64,000 nucleotides of DNA, taken from Tretioscincus oriximinensis (lineage: Eukaryota > Chordata > Lepidosauria > Squamata > Gymnophthalmidae). The notes beneath the pieces were generated by a model. It saw only the letters and a list, made by a program, of their open reading frames with translations. It ran no database searches and was not told the origin of the DNA. A program made the translations under genes and the position numbers. Shown here piece by piece: positions 22,651 to 33,740 of this stretch. The DNA is taken from positions 206,738 through 270,737 of the forward strand of contig JAJVDF010001197.1 in assembly GCA_022410635.1 (NCBI GenBank), read 5' to 3'. The first letter of the stretch is position 1, and each line of letters starts with the position of its first letter.

Positions 22651-23063
22651 ATTGAAATCTTTTCTAAAGCTGGACCCCAGAGCTTCCTCCTCTAGCAGAA
22701 CAATATTCTCTGATAATACCATGTAGTTCTTGTTTGTTTTCTCATTCCTGGCAGAATGGATGAGCTTTTTCTTTGAACTTTCTAACAGAGTTCCATCACC
22801 AAATAATGTCAGTTAATCAGAAGATGGCAGCAAAATCTCATAAACCTTTTAAAAATAAACAAACAAAACCTTTTCCTCTGAGCTGAGCAGTCATCTGCAC
22901 TAAGAATAAATATAGAAAGAGAGACTAGATGGTGATGTGGTTTAATGATCATGTTAGGATGAGGTTGGGATGCCCTTCTTTGAATGTCATAACAAATAAT
23001 GCTCAGCAAAATACTTTCATGCCACACCAGAAGGCATCCTTTGTCACGCCTGACGTCTGTAAC
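22651..23063. other. No recognisable feature
   Basis: About 0.4 kb with no supported gene or repeat. Confidence 0.4.
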
Positions 23064-23434
23064 TGTCATGGCTAACCTGGTCTGGAGGAGGATTCTGACT
23101 CAAAGCTTGAGGAAGCCTCCCAGCAGACACATCTGCCTCAGCAGCAAGGGGAAAGTTCCAGGCTGGATAGGGTTAAAGAGTTTCTAGCAGGCAGGAAGCA
23201 ATAGGCGGAGTTTGGAAAATCCCAGTGTGAAGATGCTATTTAAGCAGTTCTGTGCCTGCCAGCATTTCTGGAGACAACTTGTGTGTTTTGTGTGGGGTTA
23301 TCCTGCTTTCCTGATAGCTTAATTGCTGTGTTTATGACCTTGGACTGTTTCAGACACTTTTGGCTTCTTTCATATCTCTGACTAGGATTGTTTTAACCAT
23401 TCTCTGTATTTGTATTTTTCCCTTTGGTGTGACA
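23064..23434 (+). mobile_element. Possible solo LTR
   Basis: The block starts TGTCATGGC and ends GGTGTGACA, giving TGTCA/TGACA inverted ends. It contains CTATTTAAGCAG as a possible TATA region at about 23238. It is richer in GC than its flanks. The 5-bp flanks (GTAAC and CTTGT) do not match and no AATAAA is obvious, so the call is weak; the true 3' end could be elsewhere. Confidence 0.3.
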
Positions 23435-25555
23435 CTTGTGTACAACTCACAAGGAAGAATTAGGGTGTGGCACAGATAAGGGTGTCTGCTTCCCACACCA
23501 GGTTTGGGTTGCTGCCTAGTCCCAGTGAATTGTCTAGAGAAGTTGCTGGGCAGCCAGGAAGGACTGAAGACTCCTTCAGCCTGTGATTCTTGACAGTAAC
23601 AGTATTTAGCAGCTTTGATTCTGTACACAATTTGATCTTTACCACAACACAGCCCAAGAAAGAAACTGATTGAATCTTCTAGATTTACAACCTTTAACTT
23701 TCNGGCCCTCAAAGCATCAGGAATATTCTGGCTATGTTCACAAATAGCAAAAAGGAATTTTAGAGATGGCAGAGTGTGACACTTGTATTCTCATCTTACT
23801 TTTATCTGCTTTTTCTACATGGGTCCTTAATTTAGATTAAAGGCTCTTAAAGACCATTTCTAGAAGTCTGAATCCTCCTATTAGTGTAAATCAGGGCTAT
23901 CACACCCACACTAGTGAGGCTGAACACTGATGGGTGATGATGATAATACAATCACCACCACACACTGCTCTGGCCCAAGTTATAAACTGGAGAAGAATGT
24001 AGATTATGGGTAGCCTGCTACAAGCCAAATTTTGTGGGTTAAGAACACAATTTCCTGACCTTCATTGTAAACTTTCCAGTCAGGGCTTTTTTTGAGCAGT
24101 ACATCCAGAGCCTACTCGCATCATCCGTATCCTTGTAAGAGCAGAGCTTTTCAGCCATGTGAATTAAAAGATATGCTGAAAATGATAGAGAATTAATGGA
24201 ATTACTTAGAACGTATACTTAGAAAAATGTTTATTAAAAGGTGTTACAATTCATATATTAAGAAGTAGCAAAATGGAGGGGATGAAAAGAATATGAAATG
24301 GAGAAAGACNTACTTTATAAGAAAAATGGGCTAAAAACACTTTGATTAGTCTTGATAAGAGGCCAGACACACCATAGCTCTTTCCAGGCAACCAGTCATT
24401 ATTATCAAAAATGAAACAATATTAGAGGAAACCATTTACATCTTATGCTAAGTTCTCTATAGGGCTTTTGCAGAAATTAGATCTTTTTTGTGCTTTCCAA
24501 AACCTGCAAGCAATGCTGGTAACNTCTGTTTTTCACAATACATGTCTGAGTGAGTCGGTCTCTTGATAATGGAGTGATACTGTAAATATGATTCTAAACA
24601 TTTAAGTCCCTTTGTTACTCTTGAATTTTTTTTCCCCTTTGGAACATCTACATGACAAGCAGCTTTCAATCAGAAATGAATTTCAAACTAATCTAAGGTG
24701 GGTTTTTACAGTGTGGGAGAGGAGAAGAAACTGAATTAAATATATCCAGATCCCTGCTATGTGAATCTGAGAAAATGACAAGTTGGTTTTACTAAAAAAA
24801 ACCTTACTGTGTCTAACTTTCATAAGCTGAAAATCCTGGCTTTTCCCAGGTTTTGGTATAGTGAATTACATAAGTGCTTTTTTGCCCAGAGCAGTTATCT
24901 AAAGCAAATGGAAGGTTGAATTATATTAGTAATTTTTATTAAATTATTTGAGCTCAGCCTTCACACATAGGTAATAAGCCTTGTTATAGAACTTCTAGGA
25001 ATATGTTACATAGAGTTGTAACAGGTGCTTGCAAGAAGAAATGAGTTGTCTTGACTCTTGAGAATATTTCAGGTGCTGTCAGAACATTTTGAAGGCAGTA
25101 TGTTATCCTTATGGCAGCAATCAGGAAGGGAAGATGGGATCACTAGACTGTTTATTAGAGGATTATTCAAAGAAAGGATCTTAAATTATAGTAAAATATT
25201 CTAAGAAAACAAGTTTCTAAAGCCACAATTCTAATCCATTATCCTAACTGATTTATTGCATATTTCTTTTGGTTTCAAGGTTACATAGAAAAGTTGTGAT
25301 AATGTGAAAGGAAGGACCAGTTATGACTTCTCTTTCACAATTACAGTGTAATGTCCATTGGGGGGGGGGGGGGTCTCTTTTCATTTATGTAGGTTTACCA
25401 GATAAAATTCGAGATATAAGTTTACACTTTTAATTAGTGTGAAAAAGTAATTCCCTCCCCACCAGGTGCTGAAGCTGTTAAAAGTTGCATTTGGTGAAAA
25501 GTATTCTCTTTTATAGCGATTAAAAGTGTAAAATCTATTTTGGATTTTAACTGGT
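23435..25555. other. No recognisable gene; G15 homopolymer at 25359
   Basis: About 2.1 kb with no supported gene. A pure run of 15 G lies at about 25359-25373. Short chance frames only. Confidence 0.4.
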
Positions 25556-25775
25556 GACCCTACAGTTTGGTGTTGTGGTTAGCATATCAAATTCATATCT
25601 GGAAGTCTCAAATTCTGCATGACCCCACCCATATTCAGCTGCCCTTTTGCTAATCACAATCTCTGCAGCTCTCCCAACCCCCTTACTTTGCAAGATGTCT
25701 GTTGTGAGGAGAAAGTTGTGTATGCTGCTTTTGATTCCCTTCGGGTGAATAAAAGCAGGATAGTACCTTTTTAAA
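25556..25775 (+). mobile_element. tRNA-derived SINE (family B), diverged, plus strand
   Basis: CAGTTTGGTGTTGTGGTTAG is the A-box region and CTCAAATTCTGCATGACCCC the degraded B-box region. TCTGCAGCTCTCCCAACCCC and GATGTCTGTTGTGAGGAGAA then align with the bodies at 11170 and 12622. The copy ends near TTTTTAAAAAACAC. Confidence 0.65.
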
Positions 25776-25950
25776 AAACACATTTATTTATTTACACTTA
25801 GAATATTAATAATATAAATTAGACAATCTGTTCCCCATGTTGGCTTGGTCTTGCAGCTCCTGCTAGCGATCCCNCAAAAGCTTTCCTCTGTTCTTCCAGA
25901 ATTTTTCTTATTCTGCCTTATGTTCTTGTAATTTTCTTCNTAGATCAGTA

Positions 25951-28944
25951 TTTTTTTTGTTTTATTTTTTAAAAAATATTTTTAAATTTTCCAAATCATA
26001 ATTGTACAGTCTTGAACTTAAGTTCATATTACTTCATATATAGAATGATAACGGAATAGAACATTATAATAATAATAATAAAATACAAAAACCACAATTC
26101 ATTCCTTAAGTCATTAATATATCCACTTATTACCACAATCGGAAAGGTAAATCTATAACCCTCTACTACTCCCCCCTCCCCCAAGAAGCCTTATTATAAT
26201 TTTTTTCTTTCTCTCCCCCACCCCGTTTTATGATCTGAGGATTAATTTGATTGTTGCTAGCAGTTCGGGACTGCCCCACCGGTTCAACTGAAAAACACCA
26301 ATAACTTTGCCTAGTTTCTCATCCATCTTTTTAAATTTTTTATATTGAAATCTGCTTTTTCATATAAATGATCCCCTATTAGTTGATCAGCCAAATAGTG
26401 TTGCCACTTACTNATATGNCATTTATTAGAACCTTTCAAACCTAAAGTTAAGATTGCGTAAGCTGCCATGGTAATTTGAGCCAATAAATATCTATCTTCT
26501 TGAAACACTGCTTGATGTTTTACTTACAGAATATTCCATTATGTTGTTAATCTCAATCCAAATTTGTGACAACGGGGCTCTCCCTTATTAAATGGATATA
26601 TATCCCTCAAACCACGGCCGTGCCGACACTGTAGCCTCACATTTGGGATTATATAAGCTAAATAACAGGGGGTTCTATACTATCTATTTAGGACTTTTAG
26701 CTGTAGTTCTTTAAGTTGGTTATTTTTAATTATTTCTGTTTTTCCCCATATTTCTCTCATTTGAGTTTCATTTACAGCTAAGTCAGTTGCCCAAATATTC
26801 ATCCAGCATTGAATATTCTCAAATTGAGATCCTATAATCAATCTATATAAATCCCCCCCACCCCCCAATTCCCTTCATATGTTTCAAGCTATTTTAAAAA
26901 AATGTCTTCTAAAGGGGTATTTGGTGTTGGTATACATCTTGCATAGTTATTAGCTCGTATTTTATAAACATTTGTTTTAGATTTAACCATTTCTCTTGAC
27001 CTAATATATGAACTAGATCATTATATGCTACCAGGTTCCATCAGGCTGAAAAAGATCTTTAAGAGTTCTTATCACATTCTAGTTTTCCTAAATCATTTGT
27101 TGTAAAAATTATTCCATCTTTATTAAGATATAATATTGTTTGGATTTTTGAAACCGGGGAGATCAATTTTGCTTGCCATTTTTTCCAAATTGCCATTTAA
27201 TTGGTTGAGACATATTTTTAATGCATTTCTATTAATATTGTAAGTTAACATTCACTGATTATTTTATTTATATTCCTTTCTAGCCTAGTCCATTTTCCCC
27301 CTAGATATTCCAACTGAAAAAAAAAATTAAGTTGAAATGCCTCGTAATAATTTTCCAAGGAGGGAAAATTCTATCCTCCTGGCTATTCTTGGTTTCTTAT
27401 CATGGAATATCCAATATCTTTTATGTTTATCCCAGTTTTTTAAGGTCTTATTAGGAATTTCCTCAAAAAGTGTTTGCATAGGATATTTTAGTTTTCTCAG
27501 AACTTTCTTCCAGATTGGGTTGTAATTTAATTTCATTGTTTTGTTAAATTTTTTATTAAGAATTATTCCCAAATATTTTTTTTTCAGATTTGCTCTGAGG
27601 CCAGTTCTTAATTGTATTTGTGTCTGAATTTGTCCGGACACATTTTTGTATAATATCTCAGATTTTTGAACATTTATTTTCAGTCCAGAATTTTTCCCAA
27701 ATACTTCTGTAATTTGAATGACTTCATAAATCATTATTTCTGACTGTTGGGTTAGCACTATAGTGTCATTGGCATATAAGTTAAATTTAATTTGTTCTCT
27801 CCCGAGTTAATATCCCTGAAAATTATTGCTATCACGAATCAGGTTCGCCAAGGGTACAATAGACAATATAAATAGTAATGATTGTCATGCCCCCAGAGCC
27901 CTCTATTAATCCCCTTTTTATATTATCCAGATATCCCTATGGGGCTTAGTTGTTTCTGTATAGTTATTTTGGGAGGGAACCCTATTTAGACACTATCCCT
28001 TTAAGAATTCTGAAGGAGGGTCCTTAATTTCAGTTATATTTCCTCCCCTTCCCAGTTAAGTTTTATTTTGGGTATAGCAGAGCTGGAGAAGAGCAAGCTT
28101 CAAACATCCATGTGGTGAAATAAACTCTTAAAGAAGAAGTCAAAGTGGTGAAAGAAACACTCAGTCAAAGAAGAACTCAAAGAAACCTGAAAGAGCAAGT
28201 ATTTAAAAAGGACTTGGGAGGGAACAGTTTTCTACCTTTATTTTTACATTTTAAAATAAACCCTTTTTGTTTGAATGACTTTGAGAGTTTTACCTTCTGT
28301 CCCTGGCAACCAAATGACACCCAAATAGAGAAATAGCTTGGGGGACAGAACAATGGTGATAAAGAACATCCTTGGCGCATGGCATTTTGGATTCTAACAG
28401 GGGCTGTTATTTCATTATTAATTCTAATTTTAACCCAGTTGTTGTTATAATTTTCTTTTATTGTCCTAATAAACCTTTCTGCTAAATTACACTTTAGGCA
28501 GATTTCGAACAAGTATTGGTGGTTAAGTGAATCAAAGGCTTTATAAACATTAAGCTTCAAAATAGCCATTTGGTTTTTATGTTTTCTTCCATGGTGTAGA
28601 ACATTGGAGACAATCTTAGTAGGATCTCCGATAGGTTTTCCCTTTAAAAAAACATTGATCTTCACCTAGGAGGGATGGTATTAGGCTTTCCTTACGTTTA
28701 GTTAAGATTCTCATGAACATTTTATAGTCTTCATTAGACAAGGAGATTGGTCTATATGATTTTGGCTCTGTTTTGTCTCTGCCTTTTTTCAGAAAAACTA
28801 TGACCTCTGCCTCCTTCCATGATGCCAGCATCCTTCCTTCTAAGTAAACAGCCAGATGATGATTTTTCAATTTATCCTGAAATGCCCTATAAAATCTGGC
28901 AGTGAATACATCTGGTACTGGAGCCTTATTTTTCTTCATTTCTT

Positions 28945-28947
<3 letters not shown>
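25951..28947 (-). mobile_element. Older L1, minus strand, 3' part (split by solo LTR and L2)
   Basis: Reverse reading gives RT blocks FLKKGRDKTEPKSYRPISLS and NEDYKMFMRILTKR (about 28800-28700), LKLNVYKAFDSLNHQYLFEI (motif A with Asn at the catalytic Asp position) and RQGCSLSPLF. Next come a KINVQKSEILYKN block (about 27690), GLKGSNK and LIGDHLYEKADFN (about 26400), and an A-rich 3' end (antisense T run at about 25951-25975). All align colinearly with ORF2 of the 17-21 kb L1, with many frameshifts and stops. A solo LTR is nested at 27883-28352, and an L2 occupies 28948-32636 on its 5' side. Confidence 0.85.
27883..28352 (+). mobile_element. Solo LTR nested in the old L1, 470 bp
   Basis: It begins TGTCATGCCCCCAGAG and ends GGGGGACAGAACA (TG...CA), and splits the L1 RT reading exactly where continuity resumes on the far side. 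The 5-bp flanks ATGAT (27878-27882) and ATGGT (28353-28357) differ at one base, as expected for an aged target duplication. It contains AATAAA signals (about 28112 and 28255), which set the plus orientation. No internal retroviral or Gypsy coding sequence is present. Class (ERV or Gypsy) cannot be told. Confidence 0.7.
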
Positions 28948-28976
<29 letters not shown>

Positions 28977-29124
28977 ACTTATACCCCGCCCTATACCCGA
29001 AGGTCTCAGGGCGGCAAAAACAGTAAAACATCAATACAAAAATTAAAAAAGTATAAAACAATATTAAAAGTAGGGATAGAGATGGCATTTCTTCAGCCAA
29101 AGGCCAGGCAAAAGAGGTGCATCT

Positions 29125-32112
29125 TCAAGAATACAACAATGATGATAGACGCACCTCGAGGGGGAGACTGTTCCAAAGACAAGGGGCAACCACTGAGAAG
29201 GCCCTACCCCGGGTTCCCACTCCACTGGCTGTTGAAAGGGGTGGTACAACCAGGAGGGCCTCTCCTGCAGATCTTAAGGCACGGGCAGGTTGGTATGGAA
29301 GAAGGCATTCCTTTAGATAATTGGGGCCCAAGTTATTTAGGGCCTTGTAAGTTAAAGTCAAAACCTTGAATTGGGCTCGGTAGCGAATGGGCAGCCAGTG
29401 CAGCTCTTTCAAGACCAGTGTGATGTGTGTCCGGCCAGATGTCCCTGTCAGCAGTCTAGCGGCTGCATTCTGCACCAGCTGTAGCTTCTGAACCATTTTC
29501 AAGGGCAGCCCCATATAGAGCGCATTACAATAGTCCAATCTGGAAGTTACCAGAGCATGGATTACTGTGGCTAGATCATCCCTGTTCAGAAGTGGCCGTA
29601 ACTGGNGAANCAGANGTAACTGGAANTAGGCACTCCTGGCCACTGCCTCCACCTGATTTTCAANTGTNAGTGCAGAGTCCAGAAGCACCCCAAGATTTTG
29701 CACCCGTCCCTTATAGGGTAATTCTACCCCACCAAGGACAGGGTGCCTCCCCACTTCACGAACCCGGGATGCTCCAACACACAGCACCTCCGTCTTGTCT
29801 GGATTCAGCTTCAATTTATTGGCCCCCATCCAGCCCATCACTGCCTCCAGGCACCTGTCAAGCACTTAAACCACCTCTCCTGATTCAGATGGAACAGAGA
29901 GANAGAGCTGAGTGTCATCTGCATATTGATGGCACTTTACTCCAAATCTCCTGATGACCTCTCCCAGCGGCTTCATATAGATGTTGAACAGCATGGGGGA
30001 GAGGATCGACCCCTGGGGAACCCCACAAGTGAGCTCCCAGGGTGTCGAGTAAGACTCCCCCACCAGCACTCTCTGGAAGCGGCCTTGGAGATAGGAACAG
30101 AACCACTGCAATGCAGTGCCACCAACTCCTAAACTCCTTAGTCTCTCCAGGAGGATACCATGGTCAATGGTATCAAAAGCCGCTGAGCGATCCAGGAGAA
30201 CCAACAGGGTCGCATTGCCCCCATCCCTCTCCCGGAGTAGGTCATCAGCCAGGGCGACCAAGGCAGTTTCCGTGCCATGACTAGGCCTGAAGCCAGATTG
30301 AAATGGGTCTAGATAATCCTCTTCTTCCAAGCATGCCTGCAGCTGAACAGCCACAGCCCTCTCCAGTACCTTGCCCAGGAAGGGTATGTTGGCCACCGGG
30401 CGGTAGTTGTTTAACTCTTCTGGGTCCAGGGAAGGCTTCTTAAGGAGAGGGCGCACCACCGCCTCCTTAAGAGCCGGCGGGACCACGGCATCCCTCAAGG
30501 AAGCATTCACCACTCCCTGGACCCACCCGGTCATACCCTGCTGACTTGCTTTTATCAGCCAGGAGGGGCAAGGATCCAGAGAGCGTGACGTTGGCCNAAC
30601 CCCAACAAACAGCTTGTCCACATCATCAGGCCGCAATAATTGAAACTGATCCAAGATAACTGGACCAGAGAGTTCTCTGGACACCTCCTCTGGGCTATTC
30701 ACAAGTGTGGCATCTAATCTCTCACGAATCTGAGTGACTTAGTTCTCAAAGTGCCTTGCAAATTTGTCACAGCAGCTATTGGATGGCCTTTACCCTTGAT
30801 GTCCTGGGCTAGATCTTATCAGGCCATTCACGACCCGAAAGAGCTCTGCTGGACGGCTACTTGAGGACACAATGGTAACAGAGAAATAATTCCTTTTCGC
30901 TGCCGCCACCACCACCTGGTAGGCACGATAATGTGCTCTAACCCGTGTTCGGTCAGACTCTTGTTGGGATTTGCACCACTTGCGCTCCAGCCGTCGGCCT
31001 TTCTGTTTCATCATCCTTAACTCCCCAGAATACCAGGGTGCTCTATGGACTCCACAGATATGCCGAGGGCACTTGGGAGCGATCGTGTCAATAGCCCGGG
31101 TCAACTCCCGATTCCAGAGAGAGACCAGAGCCTCGACAGGAGGGCCATCCATGCCAACCGGGAAATCCCCCAGAGTATTCAGGAATCGCCCAGAATCCAT
31201 AAGTCTCCGGGGGTGGACCATCTGAATGGGTCTTTCATCCTTGCAGGGGAAAGCAGTCGCTGCAAGTCCAAATCTCACCAGGGAGTGATCCGTCCATGAC
31301 AACGGGCTTACCNTNAGCCCTCCTATCAACNGATCATCACCAGTTCGCTCTGTGGAAAAAACCAGATCAAGAGNATGTCCTGCTTTGTGAGTTGGGCCAG
31401 TAACACATTGAGATAGCCCCATGGTTGTCATGGAGGCCATGAAGAGCTGAGCAGGACCAGTGAGGATAGCCTCTGAATGGATGTTGAAGTCCCCCAGCAC
31501 CACGGTGCTAGGAGCCTCCAACACCACATCAGAGACCACCTCTGCCAACTCAGCTAGGGATGCTGCTGGGCAGCGGGGTGACCGGTACACCAGCAGCATT
31601 CCTATTCTATCTCTTTTGCCCAACAACAGGAANAGTCCCTCAAATCCAGAAGCAGAGCGAATTGGCCGCCTGGTGAGAGAGATGGATGATTTGTGGACCA
31701 CAGCAACACCCCCTCCCCTTCCCACTGGTCTAGAACAGTGCTGCACTGAATAACCTGGGGGACAGAGCTGGGTAAGATTAGGCCCACCAAGTTCGTCCAC
31801 CCAGGTCTCAGTAATACATGCCAGGTCANCCCCTTCATCCAANATTAAATCATGAATGATAGATGTTTTATTCTGGACTGACCTGGCATTTAGAAGCAGC
31901 ACCACCAGAGCAGTGGGCCGGTTGACAGGTATCCCCAAATTCTGCTGGTTGGGAGGCAGAACAGAAGGGATGATAGCCTTGATGCATCTATCACCTTTCT
32001 CATGATCTGTCTCTTCTGCCTCCCAACGCCATATTTCCCCCTGCCCATCACCACATGTATGGCAGGCCCCTGTGCCTGTTCTCTCCCTCCTAATACCTGG
32101 CCTTGGCAACAC
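29125..32112 (-). pseudogene. L2 ORF2: endonuclease plus reverse transcriptase, three in-frame stops
   Basis: One frame spans about 995 codons, broken by TAA codons at about 30790 and 30724 and again at 29866-29868. The endonuclease shows LLLNARSVQNKTS, LACITETWVDE, LLVYRSPRCP, VVLGDFNIH, LDLVFSTERT and SWTDHSLVRF, so its active-site residues are intact. RT shows PVANIPFLGKVLERAVAVQL, FRPSHGTETALVAL, motif A VLLDRSAAFDTIDHGI, motif B GVPQGSILSPMLFNIYM and motif C HQYADDTQL. The C-terminal domain follows (SRLDYCNALYMGLP, AFSVVAPCLWNSLPLEV). It then meets a stop earlier than L2 usually ends, probably after a one-base shift near 29140. Dead as read, but only a few changes from open. Confidence 0.9.
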
Positions 32113-32309
32113 ATTATTCCCAGTGGGGAAAATGATAAATATCTTAAAACAGTATTAAATTACAGAAGCACTTTAAAAACAGTTTTAAAACACAATACTA
32201 AATACATATATAAAAAGCACTCTCTCACATACACGTACACACAACCACACAACACAAACACACAGATATTCTGGAGCCCAATATCGTGTGGTGTCTCCTT
32301 GATGGAGGA

Positions 32310-32630
32310 TTAGTTCATCAGGAGATGGGCAGCCCAGTCTCTCACCCTGGGCAGGTGAAAAAGTCCCACACTCCTGGCAGGCCTCTTGTAGTGTCTCCTC
32401 AGGCAGCCCAGCAGCTCAGCTTCCAGGCCTGGTGTTCAGCAGGCTTGCCTGGGCCCAGTCCTGAAAAGAATAACCTTCTCAGGCTGTTGTCCTCCCAAGN
32501 ATGTAGCCAGCCGGTGTTAGTCCATCAGGAGGTGGGCAGCCCAGTCTCTCACCCTGGGCAGGTGGAAAAGTCCCACACTCCTAGCAGGCCTCTTGGGGTG
32601 TCTCCTCAGGCAACCCAGCAGCTCAGCTCT
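32310..32630 (-). repeat. 207-bp direct repeat in the L2 5' UTR
   Basis: The unit of about 110 well-conserved bases (GGGCAGCCCAGTCTCTCACC, then GTCCCACACTCC, then GTGTCTCCTCAGGCA) at about 32310-32420 recurs at about 32517-32630, a period of 207 bp. Repeated 5' UTR monomers in other LINEs carry the promoter; the same role here is inference. Confidence 0.85.
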
Positions 32631-32636
32631 AGGAAT

Positions 32637-32850
32637 AGTTACCCTCCCCCATGATTTATTAGTGTCCCTAGATTTATATACAGTGTCCCAATTATGAATT
32701 TTAATTAAAGGTTTAGTATCATTTTTCCCTTTATGCATTTCTTATAATATGGTGATGTTAAGGTTTTTCTGTTTCAGTAACTTTTGCAATTGATAGTGTT
32801 TAAGTGGGGCACCCAAATCGCTAACCTTTAACGTAATACATTTCAATTCG
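32637..32850 (-). mobile_element. Older L1, start of ORF2 endonuclease
   Basis: Reverse reading gives ITLKVSDLGAPLKHYQLQKL and ILQETHKGKNDTKPLIKIHN in neighbouring frames. These align with the first roughly 75 residues of the intact L1 ORF2 endonuclease (LTTININGLN, VLIQETHRAKDQ). The next L1 sequence, across the L2 at 28940, is already in the RT, so about 385 codons are missing between the two pieces. Confidence 0.75.
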
Positions 32851-32989
32851 ATCATTATAATATTTGTTCTTTGAATTATGTTCTTGATTCCTCAGAATAT
32901 ACACCTGTTGCTTCTCTTATACCCCCCATATTGCCCTGATGAGGTACAGCATTTTTTCCCCTTCTGGAGTCTTATACTGTTCATCATAC

Positions 32990-33205
32990 AGCAGCTTTTC
33001 AAATCCATGAATCGAGCTCTTCAAATGCCTTCTTCATTTCTTCCATATGTGCTTCACTTTCTTCTTCAAATCTACAAACGACCTTTCCAAATTCCTTCTT
33101 CATTTGTAGTATTAGTGCTACAGTCCCTTTATATGCACAAAAGAACCCTTCGTATACCTTCTTCATTTGTTCCATTTCTGCTTCTGTCCAAAGCAATGCT
33201 CCTAG
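32990..33205 (-). pseudogene. Possible coiled-coil ORF1 scrap of the older L1
   Basis: The minus-strand frame (TEAEMEQMKKVYEGF and EEMKKAFEELDSW) is Glu/Lys-rich with heptad character, and it sits just upstream of the older L1 ORF2. That fits an ORF1 coiled coil, but no RRM follows and low-complexity TTCTTC sequence alone could produce it. Confidence 0.3.
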
Positions 33206-33289
33206 TCCTATAGTTCAGTCTTCTAAACAAAGCAGGATATAACCAACTTCTCTTCCTCTTCTTGTCCTCTCTTCCTTTCTTCTTTAGTG

Positions 33290-33740
33290 GCAATAATTTT
33301 TGTTAGAAAAACATTTCCAGGCATGATTTGGTAATATACCAAATACCATATATATGGTGAAGCAGTTATAGTCAAAATTGGAAAATTGTACATTTTGAGT
33401 TTGATAAATTGAAAGATACAATTAATTGAAAGTGTTTAGTGAAGACTCTATCAGAGGAGGAGTGCCAGAGAATAAATGAAGGAAAATAATTATGTGAAGC
33501 GAATACTGTAAATAAGGAATAATCATGAGGGAAAATATCAATGTTGTTAAAACTGTGTTCAAGAGGAAGAAGACAAGTATAAAGTTAATTAGGAGAATCC
33601 TTTAGGTCTGGAGNGGGTATACACTGTATGCTCCACCTTGTTAGTTTTTGCTCAAAATTTGTATTGTTATGTTACACTTATGTATTTTGTTATTGTATTT
33701 GTTTCAATGGTTTTTATTTAATAAAAAAGCTTTAAAAAGT
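33290..33740 (+). mobile_element. Possible L1-type 3' end, plus strand
   Basis: The segment ends GTTTCAATGGTTTTTATTTA then ATAAAAAAGCTTTAAAAA, an AATAAA plus A-rich finish typical of L1 3' ends, preceded by a TGTATTGTTATG-rich 3' UTR. No ORF2 sequence is recognisable, so identity is tentative. Confidence 0.35.

Larger units (their letters stand above)
28948..32636 (-). mobile_element. L2 (CR1-superfamily) retrotransposon, minus strand, near full length
   Basis: Reverse reading: a 5' UTR with a 207-bp repeated unit (32636-32310), a single long frame (32112-29125) encoding endonuclease and RT, a 3' UTR with the CCCTGAGACCTTCGGGTATA motif and a (TAAA)n tail (antisense TTTA units at 28948-28975). 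At 3.7 kb this is far more complete than the other L2 ends in the window. It interrupts the older L1, whose pieces lie on both sides. Several N bases cluster inside it. No target duplication is evident at its edges. Confidence 0.9.

Noticed and set aside
23427..23786. 13-mer pair GTGTGACACTTGT as a target duplication of a 330-bp insertion
   Set aside because: The enclosed sequence has no element ends, tail or repeat identity; kept only as part of a weak LTR finding.
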